From NCBI GenBank assembly GCA_018417955.1, contig JACTVC010000050.1, forward strand, positions 1 through 64,000: a DNA stretch of 64,000 nt, written 5' to 3'. The stretch is from Laccaria trichodermophora (Eukaryota; Basidiomycota; Agaricomycetes; Agaricales; Hydnangiaceae). The notes beneath the pieces were generated by a model. It saw only the letters and a list, made by a program, of their open reading frames with translations, did no database searches and had not been told where the DNA came from. Positions 35,770-47,626 of the stretch are shown piece after piece. Numbering within the stretch: the stretch's first letter is position 1; each line of letters starts with the position of its first letter. Both the position numbers and the translations under genes were made by a program.

Positions 35770-36718
35770 AGACTTGAGTCATTTGATGGTTCAATCTCCC
35801 CAGACGCATGTGAGTCCCTGCCGTAAGAATGTAAAATGGAGGCATCCTGACGGAGGAGAGAAATTCACTGACGGTGAGACCTCGTCGAAGACCACCAGAC
35901 TCTGTAGCCTTGAGAGCTGTTGAAGCTGAGATAGAAAGGACGCGAAGGTTGTCGGTCATAAGTGGATAGACTCGAGGGAGGTGCTGTCGCCAAGGATCCG
36001 AAGCCATGATGGGATGGAATAGTAAGTCCTGGCGAGTACATTCACAGCTTTGAGGGATTTCGAGACAACCAAGGATTGTGCAAGGGAGTCCGCACGAAGG
36101 GTGACATGGTGCTCTGAAAGGTATGGTAGATCAACCGTGGTCTAGTGCAGAAGCATAAGTCTAACAAGAGCTCATAGAGTGAATCCACATACCAGTTTCG
36201 TCCATTTGTCCAAACAATTGAGTAGCGTCTCGGCGAGCTTGAGCACCTGGGCATTCCGAGCCTCGTACCAAGAATTATGCAACGTAACGCGCGACGGGTT
36301 AATACTCCAAAGCGAAAAGCACAGGCCAGATACGTTCGCCTCGGATCTCAGAGCCAATGTAATCCACAGGTGCGCGATGTTCGGGGAGGCCTGGAGAATC
36401 GTCTTCATTGCTGTCCCATACCCTCCCTCCACGCGAAGCTTCTTGATGAATAGACCAAATGATTTGTTACTTTTCAGTGCACGCTCTAAAGCTTTGGCCT
36501 GAGCATTGGACCGAAGGATGACGACACGATAGAGCAAAGGGGTGGAGACGCGCAGCCAGCTCTTGCAGACTTCCAGGACAACCGACGAAGATAGGGGAGA
36601 AAGGGAAAAGGGAGATTTTGCGAGGTCAGAAGAGTCTAGAAACTTTTCTTCAGATACTTACGTCAAGCAGTGGTGACAATATCTCCTTTAGAAGCTCATC
36701 AGGAAGTCGTTCCGTCAT
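35770..36718 (-). pseudogene. F-box family gene, probably decayed
   Basis: Begins ATG 36718 with MTERLPDELLKEILSPLLD, a textbook F-box start. The following family segment (EEKFLDSSDLAKSPFSL, VCKSWLRVSTPLLYRVVILR) is in another frame and no intron of sensible length restores it, so a one-base frame break near 36660 is likely. The next exon carries ALERALKSNKSFGLFIKKLR and ends at a GTATGT donor; after a ~50-bp intron the frame reads TVDLPYLSEHHVTLRADSLA and meets TGA at 35956 inside otherwise conserved sequence. The family is well represented in agaricomycetes as F-box domain proteins. Confidence 0.6.
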
Positions 36719-37257
36719 CACACGATATCGATCGCGGAAGTCGAGGTTTTGTTGAGGTTTGAAATCAGATTCGTGTTAGGTTCCGAAGGCCTACACAAAG
36801 TCCGCAAAACATGGCATCAGCATGGCATTGTTGAAGCTTTCTCATTTTCTAGATGTGCGTCGCTAAATTCGTGGACACAAACAATCGCAGATTGACACGC
36901 TCAGCTCTCTCCACTTCACGACTTCGGCGCTCGCATCACCACCCGACAAGACATCAACGATTTGTCAGGATGTTACGGAGGGACTGCATACAGGCGAGTT
37001 ATCACCCCTTTTTTACGAACGCTGCGAGAAGTTGACGTTCATTTCATCCCTCTCTTCAGTACTCGTAAACCTCAGACGGTCTTGTCTGCTTTTGACGGAT
37101 CTATCTACGTGCACCTCCCTTCCCTGCCTCACTTTAACGTGCTTCGCTACGCGTACGAAACACCAAGCTTATTCTGGGGCACGGACAGGCAAAAACCGGG
37201 ATCGTTTTTGCCTTTCCCAACTTAATCCTTTCAACATTCTCTCCGCTCTCAAATTTC
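36719..37257. other. Unassigned region with an open frame
   Basis: A + strand frame at about 36930-37225 reads INDLSGCYGGTAYRRVI and SLPHFNVLRYAYETPSLFW, plausible protein sequence without a recognised domain. Possibly a fragment of a subtelomeric gene continuing into the repeat at 37258. Confidence 0.3.
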
Positions 37258-37840
37258 GACCTCCATCGAGCTTTTTGTGGACCATACAGCTAATTTGCGG
37301 AGCGCAGTCGCTCTACGTGTGCCACCACTTCCTTTCCGACTCCGCCGACGCGCAGGTGTGCAAAACTGGCGGGAACTTCGAACTTGGGGTTTACTTGATG
37401 ATTGAGCAGGCAAGGATCAGAGTTAATAGAGGTCTGAACCAGTGGATCCGAATCGTTTCAGAGAAGTTTTTGATTTATGATCGATTCGGATTCACCTGAT
37501 GCCTGATAGTTTTTGCTTGGACCCATACTCTCTTGATCCGCGACCTGCAAGAATTTTTCGGCGACCGTAACATGCAAATGTTCTCGTTCATTCTCGTCCA
37601 ATAGCAATCCCATTTTCGCCCCTCTTGATGCTCTCGCTATTGTTGTCGACTCAATGAAACCATCCCACCTTTCCTTTATCCAATCTAGATGACTGATAGG
37701 TCTCGTTTCCGTCCGTCGAACCATATCAGCGCTAACCTTGACGAAGTTGAAAGAATTTGATACAAATCCAGAGGTCCGACGTGTCACGTGGACCTACTCT
37801 TTTCCCGTTATACTTGAATGACATAACGAAAAGTACGTCG
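37258..37840 (+). repeat. Dispersed subtelomeric repeat, copy 2
   Basis: Longer copy of the repeat at 1838-2280, in the same orientation. Shared blocks include CTCCATCGAGCTTTT at the left, TTGAGCAGGCAAGGATCAGA in the middle and AAGTACGTCGG at the right. It contains about 70 bp absent from copy 1. No terminal repeats seen. Confidence 0.7.
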
Positions 37841-38604
37841 GCGCTGGATACCCCGTCTCCCCTCTTCTAGGGGCGAGAAGATGATTTTGACATCCCCGCG
37901 TAGTTGTTCTCTGTCTCTCAAGCGGATCCATCCATTCATTCTTTCGTTCTTTTGGAGGTGATAGGAATAAAAAAAATTTAAAAGCGGGAATGTATTCCGG
38001 TGAGCCTTGTGCGGAATGTCAGGAGTGTTTTATTTCACGCGAAATACCATTTCTCAATCATGAATTCACCTTGGGTGCGGATCTCATGTCCCCTTGGCCT
38101 CTGAGATATGGCGGCGTTGCTTCCCCGAAAGTTTTCAGCCGCAAGCCCGAGCCTGCAGGAAAGCTGGCAATACCATGTGCGTAAATTTCTCCAATCACAC
38201 TCCTTCCGCAGCTGATGGGCCTTCGAAACGTCTTCATTAAAGAACAACGTGAGTCGGAAGTGACCAGGGACGCTTATACATGCAGCATGAGACCGATCTG
38301 CGGATCAGATTTTGTGAGCTCAAGGTCTGTGGTTATTTTTATCTCTCGTTTTGTTGCTGCTGTTTACTCCATTAACCGATGCGCAGTATAGGGCTCTGGA
38401 GGTGTTGTTCCGTCGAACGAAAATTACCTCTGCAAGGCTTGACAACTCGCCAAGACTTTCCGTTCGGAGAATTTTTTTTCAGTGCGCAGTCGTTTCTCGG
38501 GTCGTTTCTTCAGATACAATTCGTATAAGAGGTAACTCAGTCGTTCAGACCATATAACCCAGTTTTTCTTTTCGTTCAATTCTCGTCCACTTAATCTCAG
38601 TCAA
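37841..38604. other. Upstream region of the proline-rich protein gene
   Basis: No gene recognised. The last ~100 bp is probably the promoter and 5' leader of the gene starting at 38605; no clear TATA box is assigned. Confidence 0.45.
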
Positions 38605-40977
38605 ATGGCAGCCAATCGTTTCCTCACGCTCATTGCTTTCGCGCTTTGCGCCATTCAACTCGCAAACGCTGGTCCTATTCCCCTACCATCGACCTCTTGT
38701 GTCATTCAGCAATCGGTATGAAGCTAATTTCAACACTAAACAAACTCTTATCTTTATGTCCAGCCCCCTTCCGCGATCGCGTCCGCGCCACCTGTGAACG
38801 GACCTGCACTGGTCCAAGTTCTAGATACTCATGCGCCAAAGTCTCCGGCTGATTCTGCGAAGGTAGCTCCTCCAGCGGATGGTCAGAGATTGGTACGAAG
38901 GTTCTATTAACTTCACTCAACCTCCAATATCTGACCCAATCTTTGCAGTATCCTCCTCCAGTAAGCAGCCCCCCCGCTGGTCCAGCGCCAACGTACCCCG
39001 CACAGAGCAACCCTGCTCCCAAAGCTCCCAACGGTCCTCCAACAAACAACCCAGCGCCAAATCGCCCCGCGACAAACGGCCCATCCACAGGGGGTCCGTT
39101 AACAAACAAGTCACCACAAGTTGGATCTGGTGATCACCATGCGGTAAGAGATCTAATACTGTAATTCTTCGCAATATATTGATTACCTCGCTTCGCTCCC
39201 AGCTCCCTCCAGTAAATAGCGCTCCAGGACCCAATGCGCCGTCATCTATTCCTCCTGCCAATGGTCCTTCACCTACCGGTGCTCAAGGAGTTCCTGCGCA
39301 AGATCCTCAGACGCCCACTGGCAGCAACGCGCTAGGAGGACCTCTCCCTCCTCCTGCATCGTCGTCTATCCCACCCATCAATGGTCCCGCGCCTACTGGG
39401 GCTCAAGGAGGTCCCGCGCCATACTCTTCGCCACCCACTGGCAACGGTCCTGCAACTACTGGTGCTCAAGGAGGTCCCGCGCCATCTTCTCCCCCACCCA
39501 GCGGTGGCGACGCACCAACTGATTCCAAGGACTTAGGAGCACATCCCCCTCCTTCTGTATCGTCGTCTCTCCCACCTGTCAATGGTCCTGCACCTACAGG
39601 AGCTCAAGGAGGCCCCGCGCCATACGCTGTGCCACCCACTGACAGCAACGCGCCAACTGATCCTAAAAATCAAGGACGACCTGTCGCTCCCCCCGCGTCA
39701 ATGACTCTCCCTCCTGTCAACGGTCCTGCACCTACTGCTGCTCAAGGAGGTCCCGCGCCATCCTCTCCCCCTCCCAGCGGTGGTGACGCGCCAACTGATT
39801 CCAAAGATCTAGGAGCACGTCCCCCTCCTCCTGCATCGTCGTCTCTCCCACCCGTCAACGGTCCTGCACCTACTGGAACTCAAGGAGGTCCCGCGCCATA
39901 CTCTTCGCCACCCAGCGGCGGCAACGCGCCAACTGACTCCAAGGACTTAGGAGCACGTCCCCCTCCTCCTGCATTGTCGTCCCTCCCTGCTGTCAACGGT
40001 CCTGCACCTACTGGAACTCAAGGAGGTCCCGCGCCATACTCTCCCCCAGCCAACGGCGGCGTCGTGCCAACTGATCCTAAAAATCAAGGAGGACCTGTCG
40101 CTCCTCCTGCATCGTCGTCTATCCCACCTGTCAACGGTCCTGCGCCTACTGGTGCTCAAGGAGGTCCCGTACCATCCTCTCCCCCACCCAGCAACGGCGA
40201 CGCGCCAACTGGTTCCAAGGACTCAGTAGCACCTCCCCCTCCTCCTGTATCGTCGTCTCTCCCTCCTGTCAACGGCCCTGCACCTACTGGAACTCAAGGA
40301 GGTCCCACGCCATACTCTTCGCCACCCACTGGCAGCAACGCGCCAACTGATCCTAAAAATCAAGGAGGACCTGTCGCTCCTCCCGCGTCGTCGTCTCTCC
40401 CTCCTCTCAACGGCCCTGCACCTACTGGTGCTCAAGGAGGTCCCGTACCATCCTCTTCCCCATCCACCAACGGCCCTACACCACATGATACCAAGCAAGG
40501 CTCCCCTGCCCCAGTTGATGTGAAGCCTGCAACAGCCAATGGTCCAGCTCCAACGGGTCCAGCATACGTCGCTGCTCCTCCCACGGGGCAACCAAGCTCA
40601 TCCCTTCCCCATGTTGGTCCAGCCCCATCTAATGCCCCAGCGTCTCCAGCATCAACTAACGGCCCAGTTGCTCCCGCACCGAATGCCGGACCTGCCGTTC
40701 CTTCCGTCGCTCCTACAGCTCCACAGGACAACAACACCCCTTCCAAGTCGCCAGCTGGATCGGCTGGCAATAGTTCAGGTGTTCCACAGGAGGAGGTGCG
40801 AACGCTTCAATCTCCTCAACGTTCTCCCTAGTCCTTACGATCTTTTTTTGCAGTGCACTTCTACGCTTGCTCCCAAGGGTCCCGCTCCGGCTGCTACTCC
40901 GTCAGTTTTTTATTCCTCCCTTTCCAAGCGCTTTCTGACGTGGCTTGCTTTTGAACAGATCTACGTACACGTCTTAA
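38605..40977 (+). CDS. Secreted proline-rich tandem-repeat protein, 697 residues
   Basis: Six exons: 38605..38715, 38764..38892, 38949..39143, 39203..40795, 40854..40900 and 40959..40977, open throughout. A signal peptide (MAANRFLTLIAFALCAIQLANA) precedes GPIPLP. The rest is almost entirely Pro, Ala, Gly, Ser, Thr and Asn, with about nine repeats of SSLPPVNGPAPTGAQGGPAP plus a variable spacer, mostly 47 residues per period. Only a few cysteines occur (Cys in exons 1 and 5). No GPI-attachment tail or membrane segment is visible, and the protein ends TPSTYTS. Likely extracellular or cell-wall associated, possibly O-glycosylated; function unknown. The short terminal exons are typical of fungal secreted proteins. 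Confidence 0.85.
39350..40480 (+). repeat. In-frame minisatellite encoding NGPAPTGAQGG
   Basis: DNA repeat of about 141 bp inside exon 4 of the proline-rich gene, with roughly nine units containing AATGGTCC-type NGP codons followed by ACTGGTGCTCAAGGAGGTCC. Units alternate between PTDPKNQGGPVAPPAS and PTDSKDLGARPPPPA spacers, which suggests expansion by duplication of a two-unit block. Confidence 0.8.
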
Positions 40978-42505
40978 ACATTTTTAACGTTGATCTCTCT
41001 GGCTCCGAATCGTAATCTCACTGTTGTTACAGTTTCGTCTTGGACATTTCATTTATTTACCTTACACTGGCATCCGTTAGTGAATCTGCAAGAATATATC
41101 GTGTTTGAATGCATATCATTCTTCGTGCGGAAGACCGGCGCGCAAATAATTCGTCCTCGAGTGACGAAACTAAATTGTGTAAGACATATGTCGACAAGAA
41201 AGTTTTCGGGATACGAGAACAGAACAAAATTGCGTCTCTTTCGTGGATGTTCAACAGACGACAACGACAATTAACCTTTTTTCAGTGGTTGATCAAGTGG
41301 CGAATTGCGTCTCTTGTGTCATTTGACGAATCCACTGAGCATTCTTCTCAGGCTTCGGAATAATCTTATTTGAAGTTTAGTAAACACTTACACACAATTC
41401 AGAGAGCGCTGCTTGTGCGGATTGCAATTACATGCCTCAAGAGTGATGATATGAAGCAGTGCCTGAAGATTGTGAATAGCGGCGCAGGAATGAATATAGA
41501 ATCAAATGATTATGACTCCCAACACCCACGAGTTTAGTATGAGCAGGCTCATTAATTTGATTCGTATTTGTTTTTTTGCCGTTTTTCGGTTGGGCGGAGA
41601 CGAGGGTTTGTCGCTTGTCGCTGGGGGTATCGAAGTTTTCAACGATGCCGGGAAAGCCACTGGACCAAAAAAAATGGGTTGCGTTCCCCGACTCTAGCCA
41701 CGAGTGAGTTAGGTCAATAGGAACTTGGGCATACGCACATAAGCCCTTCCTTCCAAGAGGTGTGCGGGCACGATGCTGTGGTCCCTTCGTCCCCCAAGTT
41801 CCGCGTGACGATAAACTCGAAACATCCTTCCGCCAGCACCACCTCCCCAGGGTCAATGTCAATGACATTGAACTCCCCCTCTGAACTTCCGTCGGCCAAC
41901 AGACATGGATGATGGCACATACGACTCGCTTCATCGGTACGGATCTGTTGGATAATGGACCGAACATGGACTTCAAATCTAGCTCCGGAGGACGTGCCCC
42001 AGCTTAGGACGTCAGGCCTTCAGGTAGCAGCTGCTTGGATATTTGGGTCAAATTTGGGTACAACGAGAGGCTGCCAACACGTGATCAACGCGTTTGTCAT
42101 TTCAAGTAAAACTTCAAGCTTCAAGCTTCAACTTGTGAAGACAGCCTATCATCCATGCGCCACACCCCAAATTCTCGACACGTTCAGGTTAACTTTTTCT
42201 ATGCCCGAGACTGAAACAGTAATTGCTTCATGCAACAACGGCGGCAGGCAAGAGCACAAAAAGGCAGGGGAAGGCGAGCAACGGGCTCAGCTCAACGCCC
42301 CCTCTTCTTAACTTCAAAGTGAGGCCAAATGATATGTCCTTCACTCTTATCTGCTGAGATTGCTTTGGTTTACATTAGTGGGCTGTTATCGCTTTGCTTT
42401 CTAACCCCACCCGGATCATCATCTCTGCCACGGTGTTGCGTTGGTCTCTTTCTCCTCGGCTATGAAACACATATCGACTCTTTCCTTACTTAAGCCAAAT
42501 GTGCT
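40978..42505. other. Intergenic region
   Basis: Several overlapping open frames near 41437-41976 on the minus strand; one reads EGEFNVIDIDPGEVVLAEG, which looks protein-like but has no domain I recognise and no convincing start. No gene called. Confidence 0.4.
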
Positions 42506-44051
42506 ATGGGCGACAATGCCATCGATCTCCTGTTGTTAGGCTACCACCTTCCCGGACAGGAGGATATGGAAACTGAGGTGCGTTTACCATTTTTTTCGTT
42601 CGGATACAACCCATGCCTTCACGATCCAGTGCCATCTCGGTGTGCCAATTCACAAACTCCCGTCAGAACTTATCGCCGCCATCTTCCTCCTTTGCATTCC
42701 ACCTAGTCCGAGCGCTGAGACGCCCAACCCAGCTCATGCGCCCCTTCTACTCTGCCGCGTTTGCAAGGCCTGGCGTACGATAGCTCGTGGACTGCCGTTC
42801 CTTTGGAGGCAATTGACTTTATGTGTGGACTATGCCAAAGCTCCTCGCGGAGAAGCAGAATTGGTTGATATCTGGTGCAGGAATGCAACCCCCTTTCCAA
42901 TAGAGTTCAAGTTAAACTTGGCTTTGCATTCTTCACAAACGACTTGGAATAGGATTGTCGCACAGGATAGTTTATCTCCAATCCTAGCTCCTTCCGCGCA
43001 CCGCTTCATCTCTCTCGACCTGACGATCTCCTCTTTTGTCAAGTTCCCTCTCAAACTCGAATTCTCTGTTCTCGAACGTCTCTCGCTCATCATCCAGGAC
43101 GACTACCCTTTCGAGGAGCTTCTACCCATCGCGACATTTGCGACGTCCCCAAAACTACGCTCTCTAAAGCTTTCCGTTTCTGCAGACATACTCTCCTCGA
43201 AACTACTCTTACCTTTCTCGCAAATCACGTCCTTAACTCTCGACGGAACCAAGGCTATCCCACCTAATACACTCCATTCCGTCCTCGCCGCATCCTCTTC
43301 TCTGGAACACCTCAACGCAACAATCCGAAACCCAGACACCGCCCAAACCCCACCGCCCCCCACTCGCACCATAACTCTCAACCGCCTTCAAACCCTCCTT
43401 ATTACATTCCAAGAGAAACCAAATCAAACAACCACTACCCTATTCCATCTGACTTTCCGCCCATTAAACATGCCGTCCCTCAGGACCCTCTCTCTGACCT
43501 CCCACGGTCTGCCAGGTACGATCCCACTCCCCTGGCAAGACGACTCCAGCCTATTCTTTGAGCATTCCTTGAACAACATCACAAGCCTCACATTGAACCG
43601 CTACGAGTTTACGTGGGGCATAATGCACTTCCTACAGTGTACGCGCGCTGTGGAGAAGTTGGAGGTGGTTCTCGGTGATTTGGGTGGTATTGGGCTTTGG
43701 GAGGCACTCGTCCGTCCCGGCTTGAACCTACTCCCTCAACTCGCGAGGATAGATGTGGTACTTGACCGTTTGGGCTGTGCGACTTGGTCAATCGAGGTGT
43801 TTTGTGCAATGGTTTTGTCAAGGTGGACGCGCCTAGAGACCACGGGATTGGTATCCAGCGCATCTTTCTTACACTCCGTCTCTAATCCGATGCATTCCGT
43901 TACTTGTCCCTTGGATAATGTGCACCTTCGCATCCAACCTCACCCCTCAACGGACTCCCCAGCTCCTTGGGTCTATTCAACGGTTGCTTTGATCCACGCT
44001 CGGCTCGGGAGGTGTTCAGTTCAGGGTATGGGCTTGGATGTGACTTTCTGA
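42506..44051 (+). CDS. F-box/LRR-like protein, 497 residues
   Basis: Two exons, 42506..42577 and 42630..44051, with a 52-bp intron (GAG|GTGCG to CCAG). The 24-residue first exon leads into HKLPSELIAAIFLLCIP, then LLLCRVCKAWRTIARGLPFL and LWRQLTL, a clear F-box of the agaricomycete F-box-like type. The C-terminal ~380 residues contain irregular leucine-rich repeats (LRSLKLSVS, ITSLTLDGT, LRTLSLTSHGL, ITSLTLNRYEF), the probable substrate-binding surface. Expected role is SCF ubiquitin ligase adaptor. No lesions. Confidence 0.85.
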
Positions 44052-44851
44052 GCGGAAGGTGCTGCTGATGTGACCATCCCTCAAGGGGCTTGCTGGTTGG
44101 TGACCTGAAGCTTCACATTTCGTTTACTTTTTCAAGACTCACGTCGCATACGGATTAGGAATTTTTGATTTTCGTATGTGTAGCATATCTGAGCGTTGCT
44201 CATGAATTCCAACCAGAAAATTTCTGATACCAACTCTTATGACCCATATCACTTGATATGCCACAAATTTCACCCTAATCTCGATATTCTTCTGGTTTAC
44301 CGAATGGTCCCAGTGGGTAGCTTGCGGTAGTGTGCGTTCACTTTGTCATTTATTGGTGTCATTCAAAATTCACAAAAGAGGTAAATGTAGAAGTTCTGTG
44401 TCCCTGGGCAGCAGGCTGCACGAAATATGACACTAAGCACCATGAAGTCGACTTGATCTTCAAAAATCAAAGCGACTGGCACAATAAGACAAGTTAGCAA
44501 GATATGAGGAGGTGAGTGGTGCACCGCCACAACCGGAGATCGCGGAACAAGTCCAATCTGCTCATTGTTTTCCTCCATCAACATAGTAATCTCGCAGTGT
44601 CTCACGTTTCTTGTCCTCCTTCCTTCCACGCACAGCGCTGTGGAATCTACCTATCGTTCTACTTTGTCCCAGTGCATTTTGACAGGTCATTGTTTCAAAA
44701 ATTGGCTTTGAACGCTAGTCGTGACTTGTGAGTCCATTCTCAACTTGAGTTGGTTGTCAGAGACACCCCTCCCCCACCCCCACAGATCACGCTGTAGTCT
44801 AAGAATTTTGACATAGGAAACACCGGGGTTCCTGGCCAGATTACCAGCCAG
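44052..44851. other. Intergenic region
   Basis: No recognised gene. Upstream exons of the neighbouring hypothetical gene may lie here, since its frame is open a little 5' of the chosen ATG. Confidence 0.4.
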
Positions 44852-45448
44852 ATGGTTGAAGACACTACAACCCGCAATTCTGATGCGGAACCCACTGTAT
44901 CCAACAACTCAAATATGATCAAGAGTGATTGCGATCGTTCGAGCGATGACCACTCGTTAATCAAATCCAGTTGTGGTATGCCCTCTGTGCGTTCAATTGC
45001 GGTATTTTCTGACTGACACCTCGCAGAATGCACAAACACAATTGAGGGAAGGACGGAAAATAATACTGGTGGGGCGCAAAGTGAGGCCAAATGTGGTGTG
45101 TACGGATCCGCCAGATTATACTTGAAGCGAGTGTTCAAGTTGAAGGGTGACTTTATAGGACGGATGATTCAACCCCAATTCCATGGAAAATGTCACGAAG
45201 GGGAAGACTCGGATGAGGAGCGAGAGTGCTCGTCTAGTCCATGTCAAGCACCGTGGGGTTACTATGAGGGGTTCAACCACGATTTTTCATCTGCATCGGC
45301 TCCTGTGGAGCTCACGTCTACGAGTATCGATACTTGCGAGGGAGGGCATTCTCAACGCGTGCTCTATTCGTGTCGCCCCCAAAACAACGGCGCGTACATC
45401 AACAAGGAATTCCACAACGGAACTCTTATTGATTCAGGAAGGATGTAG
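44852..45448 (+). CDS. Hypothetical protein, 181 residues
   Basis: Two exons, 44852..44975 and 45027..45448, with a 51-bp GTATGC...CGCAG intron in phase 1. Acidic N-terminal half rich in Ser, Thr and Asn, with regularly placed cysteines: SDCDRSS, SSCECTN and EAKCGVYG. The second exon has GKCHEGEDSDEERECSSSPC and DTCEGGHSQRVLYSCRP. No signal peptide or membrane segment and no known domain. The start is the first ATG in frame; an upstream exon cannot be excluded. Confidence 0.45.
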
Positions 45449-45902
45449 CAACTGCCCCAAGGTACCGACACGTCGCATTCTTCAACCCCTAGCCGTTTCG
45501 GACTCTGTTGAACCGACTCATGGAACAACTGCTCCATAAAGGCCTTCACATCCCCCGATATGTATCACTGAAGTCGCCGGCAGATTCCCTTCTCTCTCTC
45601 TCACCATTGTTACATCATACTTAGTACGTATTCGACGATATCAAGTGTGGCAGTAATACTTCTGAATGAATGAATAATTTATTACCTATAGTCCTCAGGT
45701 CAGGTCTCGGAGCGCATTGAAAAGTGGGGATCTGCCGGTGGGAGGTTAACCGCCAATATTCCCATTGACTGGTTTTAAATAGGTAGGTGATGCATATAAG
45801 TTACCCGTCAATAACTGGATTACTATTTCTGTGGACCAGCCATAGATAAATCTAAGCAGACGATCAACCTCCCGATTCCTCACTTTTTATTTTATTCTAC
45901 AT
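45449..45902. other. Intergenic region
   Basis: Nothing supported beyond the flanking 3' regions of two convergent genes. Confidence 0.5.
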
Positions 45903-46497
45903 TCAGAAATAAATTAACTGACGAAGCATATAAAAGGATATGCGACTTACCGGCCTCTCCGATTCAACGGAAGCATAGGTGAGCGCCGCTGCAAAGACGG
46001 AAATTGCAATGAGGGATGGGAGGATGGCGAAGACGAGGAGGGAGGACGACAGAAGTGCAATTGCGGGAGAAACGCCAATGTCACCGGGGAATCGCACAGA
46101 CGACCCCGGGGAAAAGGGTAGCTTTGGAACAGGGGGAGCGAAGTCTACACTTTCGTGATGGCGTGAACGTTTGTGGGACCGACTTCGGGAACTGGAAGAA
46201 CGCCTGGACTTTGACCTTTTCCCCTCTACTGTGCTCTGAGACTGTGAGTGGTTCGTCTGCTCGACCCAGTGAGCTACTCGACGTTGTGTGTCCATGTAGC
46301 AGCCGTATTTCGCGTCGTCTATGGGGTAGAGTTTCTGTTCGATGGCCTGCATGTTGTGGGAGGTGATAAGGACGAAACGAAGGCAATGTGAAATCATTTA
46401 TTAACTGGGCCAGCAGACTAACGCGTTCAAAACGCATTGCCTCGACGTGTCCGTCAGTGAGCTTCATCCTGGCATCCTTCACGATCAGGGCGATCAT
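45903..46497 (-). CDS. Small membrane protein, about 172 residues
   Basis: Two exons on the minus strand, complement(46423..46497) and complement(45903..46346), phase 0, with a 76-bp intron (GTTAGT to CATGCAG). The N-terminal ~45 residues look folded (MIALIVKDARMKLTDGHVEA, AIEQKLYPIDDAKYGCY). A basic Ser/Arg-rich linker follows (KRSKSRRSSSSRSRSHKRSR), then one or two hydrophobic segments (PAIALLSSSLLVFAILPSLI, AISVFAAALTYA) near the C-terminus. Likely tail-anchored or hairpin membrane protein. The frame is open upstream of the chosen ATG, so the N-terminus may be longer. No family recognised. Confidence 0.55.
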
Positions 46498-46768
46498 GTG
46501 TCTGGCGTCGATGCACGTGAACAAAACGCAGCGCCTCGTGGCCAAATTCGCTTGAAGCCATGAAAGACTATTTCTTTGGCTCTATGGCCTCTACCAATGG
46601 AGCCACAAGTGTATCATTTTGTCACAATCTTGCGATGACGTTTCCTTGGATGGACCAATCGTGTCGACAGGAAATTTGGAATGAATGAGAAACACCACTG
46701 TCAATTATGTAAAATGGGAAAAATAAAGGATCTCGAAAAAAAAAAAATACCCGGATGTAGGTTTGAGA

Positions 46769-46859
46769 CGACGCCAGCAGGATTTGAACCTGCGCCCTCA
46801 AAGAGGAACAGATAGCAAGTGATTCTAATCTGTCGCCGTAACCACTTGGCTATAGCGCC
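46769..46859 (-). tRNA. tRNA-Ser(AGA) with 9-nt intron
   Basis: Minus strand. Acceptor GGCGCTA pairs with TGGCGTC, discriminator G. A-box TAGCCAAGTGG, B-box GGTTCAAATCC, long variable arm (TCCTCTTTGAGG) as expected for serine. Anticodon stem ACAGA/TCTGT with AGA at 46826-46824. A 9-nt intron lies at 46814-46822, after the base 3' of the anticodon. A long T run follows downstream (46736-46747 on the + strand as A). Confidence 0.95.
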
Positions 46860-47516
46860 GATGCATTGAGGAACCCCCCTTGCATTCATAATGACATGGT
46901 CAGCAAGAAATACATGAAAAAGGAATACGCTACCGGTGCTGCACTGTATCTTTGAGATACGTTGAAGTTTGAACGTGTCTGTCCATGAGGCCAATATATC
47001 AGCGGCCAGCCTTGACCGCCCCCCGCATTAATGCAGGCGAATGCTGGCTGAATGAAAAGTTGGTTTTGTGCCGAATTAAGTAACGCCTCATTACGATCTT
47101 GGAAAAGCACTTACGGTTGGGGACAGAATGAAAATCCTAGTTGGATTTGGGTGCGGTTCAAGGATATGTTTCACGCACTGACCAGCAACAGTGACTAGTT
47201 CGTTGTTCTGGTTAGTTTTTGGACCAAGCTTATGCTTTGGCTTTATGGGCCGGGTCTGTAGCAATGAAGTCATTCATCAGTGGGTGTTTGCAGAATCATC
47301 CTTCTTGGGTGGTAGACCGCTAGACGTGTGTGAATATGTGTACTCTCTGGCTGCCAGTGGCGTTGGATCATTGATAACGCGTCGACGGAAAGTCCGGAAT
47401 GAAGGAGCAAAGTCACTGTGAATTGAAATGGCTGTAATGCAGAGAAATCCGTGGTGAACGTCCACAAGTTTTTTGAGAAGCACGGACGGACATTGGGGAA
47501 AAAAATAAAGATATAG

Positions 47517-47626
47517 CGACGCCAGCAGGATTTGAACCTGCGCCCTCAAAGAGGAACAGATATTTGCCTCATTGTCGATCACGACATGATTCTAATCTGT
47601 CGCCGTAACCACTTGGCTATAGCGCC
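47517..47626 (-). tRNA. tRNA-Ser(AGA) with 28-nt intron
   Basis: The mature sequence is identical to the gene at 46769-46859, but the intron is 28 nt (47562-47589) with unrelated sequence. All stems pair. A run of Ts follows on the minus strand. Confidence 0.95.

Noticed and set aside
39947..40591. Minus-strand frames within the proline-rich gene (Arg-rich)
   Set aside because: Shadow frames of the GC-rich repeat; the + strand frame has a signal peptide and consistent splicing.
41437..41976. 179-codon minus-strand frame
   Set aside because: Three overlapping frames are open here; none shows a domain, and the most protein-like one lacks a start and splice partners.
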